The notes under the pieces were generated by a model. That model was not told where the DNA came from and searched no databases. It saw only the letters and a program-made list of their open reading frames with translations. From positions 1 through 8,039 of the forward strand of contig JAQYER010000004.1 in the NCBI GenBank assembly GCA_028723545.1: a stretch of DNA of 8,039 nucleotides, given 5' to 3'. The translations under genes were made by a program, and so were the position numbers. Shown one piece after another: positions 6,816 to 8,039 of this stretch. This DNA comes from Caryophanales bacterium (lineage in GTDB: Bacteria; Bacillota_I; Bacilli_A; RFN20; CAG-826). Within the stretch, counting starts at the first letter, position 1, and each line of letters opens with the position of its first letter.

Positions 6816-8039
6816 ATGAAATCTAAAGAACTCGACAATTTATGTGTAGCAGCGATTCGTTCAACATGTATTGATACGATTAACAAAGCAAAATCTGGAC
6901 ACCCTGGAATGGCTTTAGGAAGCGCACCAATATTACATGTTTTATTTACTCGTCACCTTATTTCTAATCCGGAAAATCCTAATTGGATTAATCGTGATCG
7001 TTTTATTTTGAGTGCTGGACATGCGAGTGCTTTATATTACACAATGCTCCATTTAGGCGGATATGGTTTATCAATTGATGATTTAAAATCATTCCGACAA
7101 TTAGATTCAAAAACTCCTGGTCATCCAGAATATAAACACACAGTTGGTGTTGACTCAACTTCTGGTCCATTAGGCCAAGGAATTGCTCAAGCAGTAGGTA
7201 TGGCGATGGCTGAACGCGCTGTTCAAGCTCAATATAAAGACGGAAATCAATTAGTTGATCATTACACATATTGTTTATGTGGTGATGGCTGCTTGGAAGA
7301 AGGATTATCACAAGAAGCTATTTCTTTAGCCGGACATCATAGATTAAATAAATTAATCTTATTTTACGATAGCAATAAAGTTACTTTAGATGGCTCTTTA
7401 GATTTATCTAATTCCGAAAATGCTCGTCAACGTTTTATCGCATCATCTTGGAATGTGTTAGAAGTTGAAGATGGAAATGATTTAGACGCTATTGATAAAG
7501 CAATTATTGAAGCTAAAAAATCGGATAAGCCTACTCTTATCATTGTCCATACTGTTATCGGATTTGGTAGTGCTAAACAAGGCACGTCAAAAGTTCATGG
7601 TAGTCCACTTGGAGAAGAAGATGGATTAAATGCTAAAAAATTCTATGGATATAATTATGAACCATTTTATATTCCAAGCGAAGTTTATGAATATTATAAA
7701 AATACATTTATTAGTCGTGGACAATTAGCGAATAAGATTTATGATGATCAATTTGCTAAATATCAATCTCAAAATAAAAAAGATGCAGAAACATTTTTAG
7801 ATGCCGTTAATGGCAATATTGAAAAATATTTACCTTCCGAACCAACATTTGAAGATAATAATTGCGATTCAACCCGAGTTTCATCTGGTAAAGCTTTAAA
7901 TGAATTAATTAATCATATCCCATTTTTAATGGGTGGATCTGCCGATGTTGCTGGATCTGTTATGACTAAAATAAATAGTGAGAATTTCTCTTATGAACAT
8001 CCTGAAGGAAGAAATATCAATTATGGTATTAGAGAATTC
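6816..8039 (+). CDS. tkt: Transketolase, N-terminal 408 residues, 3'-truncated by window edge
   Basis: This thiamine-diphosphate enzyme moves two-carbon ketol units between sugar phosphates in the non-oxidative pentose phosphate pathway (xylulose-5-P with ribose-5-P or erythrose-4-P). The frame opens at ATG 6816, with AAGGAG (6804-6809) 6 nt upstream, and runs to the last base without a stop. Of the usual ~660 residues, 408 are present. The PP domain shows KSGHPGMALG with H29, SAGHASALYY with H69, the ThDP/metal motif GDGCLEEG (156-163; D157) through YDSN with N187, and VHGSPLGEED. The Pyr domain begins with RVSSGKALN, GGSADVAGS (D377) and GRNINYGIREF, whose Glu407 aligns with the catalytic Glu of E. 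coli (E411). The window thus ends one residue past a key catalytic position. Full-length transketolase is favoured over split N/C-half forms, because PP and Pyr domains are fused in one frame. It lies 62 nt after aspS, an unusual neighbour that may or may not share its transcript. Confidence 0.95.
   Translation, partial: MKSKELDNLCVAAIRSTCIDTINKAKSGHPGMALGSAPILHVLFTRHLISNPENPNWINRDRFILSAGHASALYYTMLHLGGYGLSIDDLKSFRQLDSKTPGHPEYKHTVGVDSTSGPLGQGIAQAVGMAMAERAVQAQYKDGNQLVDHYTYCLCGDGCLEEGLSQEAISLAGHHRLNKLILFYDSNKVTLDGSLDLSNSENARQRFIASSWNVLEVEDGNDLDAIDKAIIEAKKSDKPTLIIVHTVIGFGSAKQGTSKVHGSPLGEEDGLNAKKFYGYNYEPFYIPSEVYEYYKNTFISRGQLANKIYDDQFAKYQSQNKKDAETFLDAVNGNIEKYLPSEPTFEDNNCDSTRVSSGKALNELINHIPFLMGGSADVAGSVMTKINSENFSYEHPEGRNINYGIREF

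Noticed and set aside
7003..7311. Minus-strand ORF of 102 codons inside tkt
   Set aside because: It is antisense to the conserved ThDP-binding part of transketolase and matches no family I recognise.
1..8039. Mycoplasma-type code (TGA as Trp)
   Set aside because: All 11 tryptophans seen are TGG and none of the five frames contains an in-frame TGA. An AT-rich genome using code 4 would be expected to use mostly TGA.
1..8039. Mobile element, CRISPR array, tRNA or rRNA gene, or new defence-type system
   Set aside because: The window is almost fully occupied by five recognised core genes. The gaps are 16-77 nt and hold no transposase, spaced repeat array or cloverleaf.

Overview
This is an AT-rich (about 30% GC by eye), densely packed stretch of bacterial chromosome. 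All genes lie on the + strand: the 3' part of recJ, complete relA/rel, hisS and aspS, and the 5' part of a transketolase gene. The order recJ...relA...hisS-aspS is typical of Bacillota. The A/T-heavy codon use, TAA as the stop of all four genes whose ends are visible, short gaps and GGAG-type ribosome binding sites suggest a small-genome, low-GC Bacilli-like lineage (Acholeplasma/Erysipelotrichia/RF39-type). I cannot place it further. All 11 tryptophans I found are TGG and no gene has an in-frame TGA, so the code looks standard rather than the Mycoplasma code.

Layout: 2-1414 encodes the C-terminal ~470 residues of RecJ. A 20-nt gap with a strong Shine-Dalgarno leads into the bifunctional (p)ppGpp synthetase/hydrolase at 1435-3636. 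A 77-nt gap follows, holding a consensus sigma-A promoter (TTGACA-17-TATAAT) whose -35 and spacer lie within a 27-bp inverted repeat. hisS (3714-5015) and aspS (5032-6753) follow, 16 nt apart and probably co-transcribed. A 62-nt, almost purely A/T gap with an AT palindrome and an 11-nt tandem repeat precedes the transketolase gene (6816 to the window end).

Together the genes cover DNA repair/recombination (RecJ), the stringent response (Rel), charging of tRNA-His and tRNA-Asp, and the non-oxidative pentose phosphate pathway (transketolase). Rel and the two synthetases share a theme, because Rel responds to uncharged tRNA. I see no mobile element, CRISPR array, tRNA, rRNA or unknown system. 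This is a core-gene region, and its interest lies in the hisS control region, in what the gene order lacks (apt, dtd, a T-box leader), and in a few residue changes in conserved motifs.
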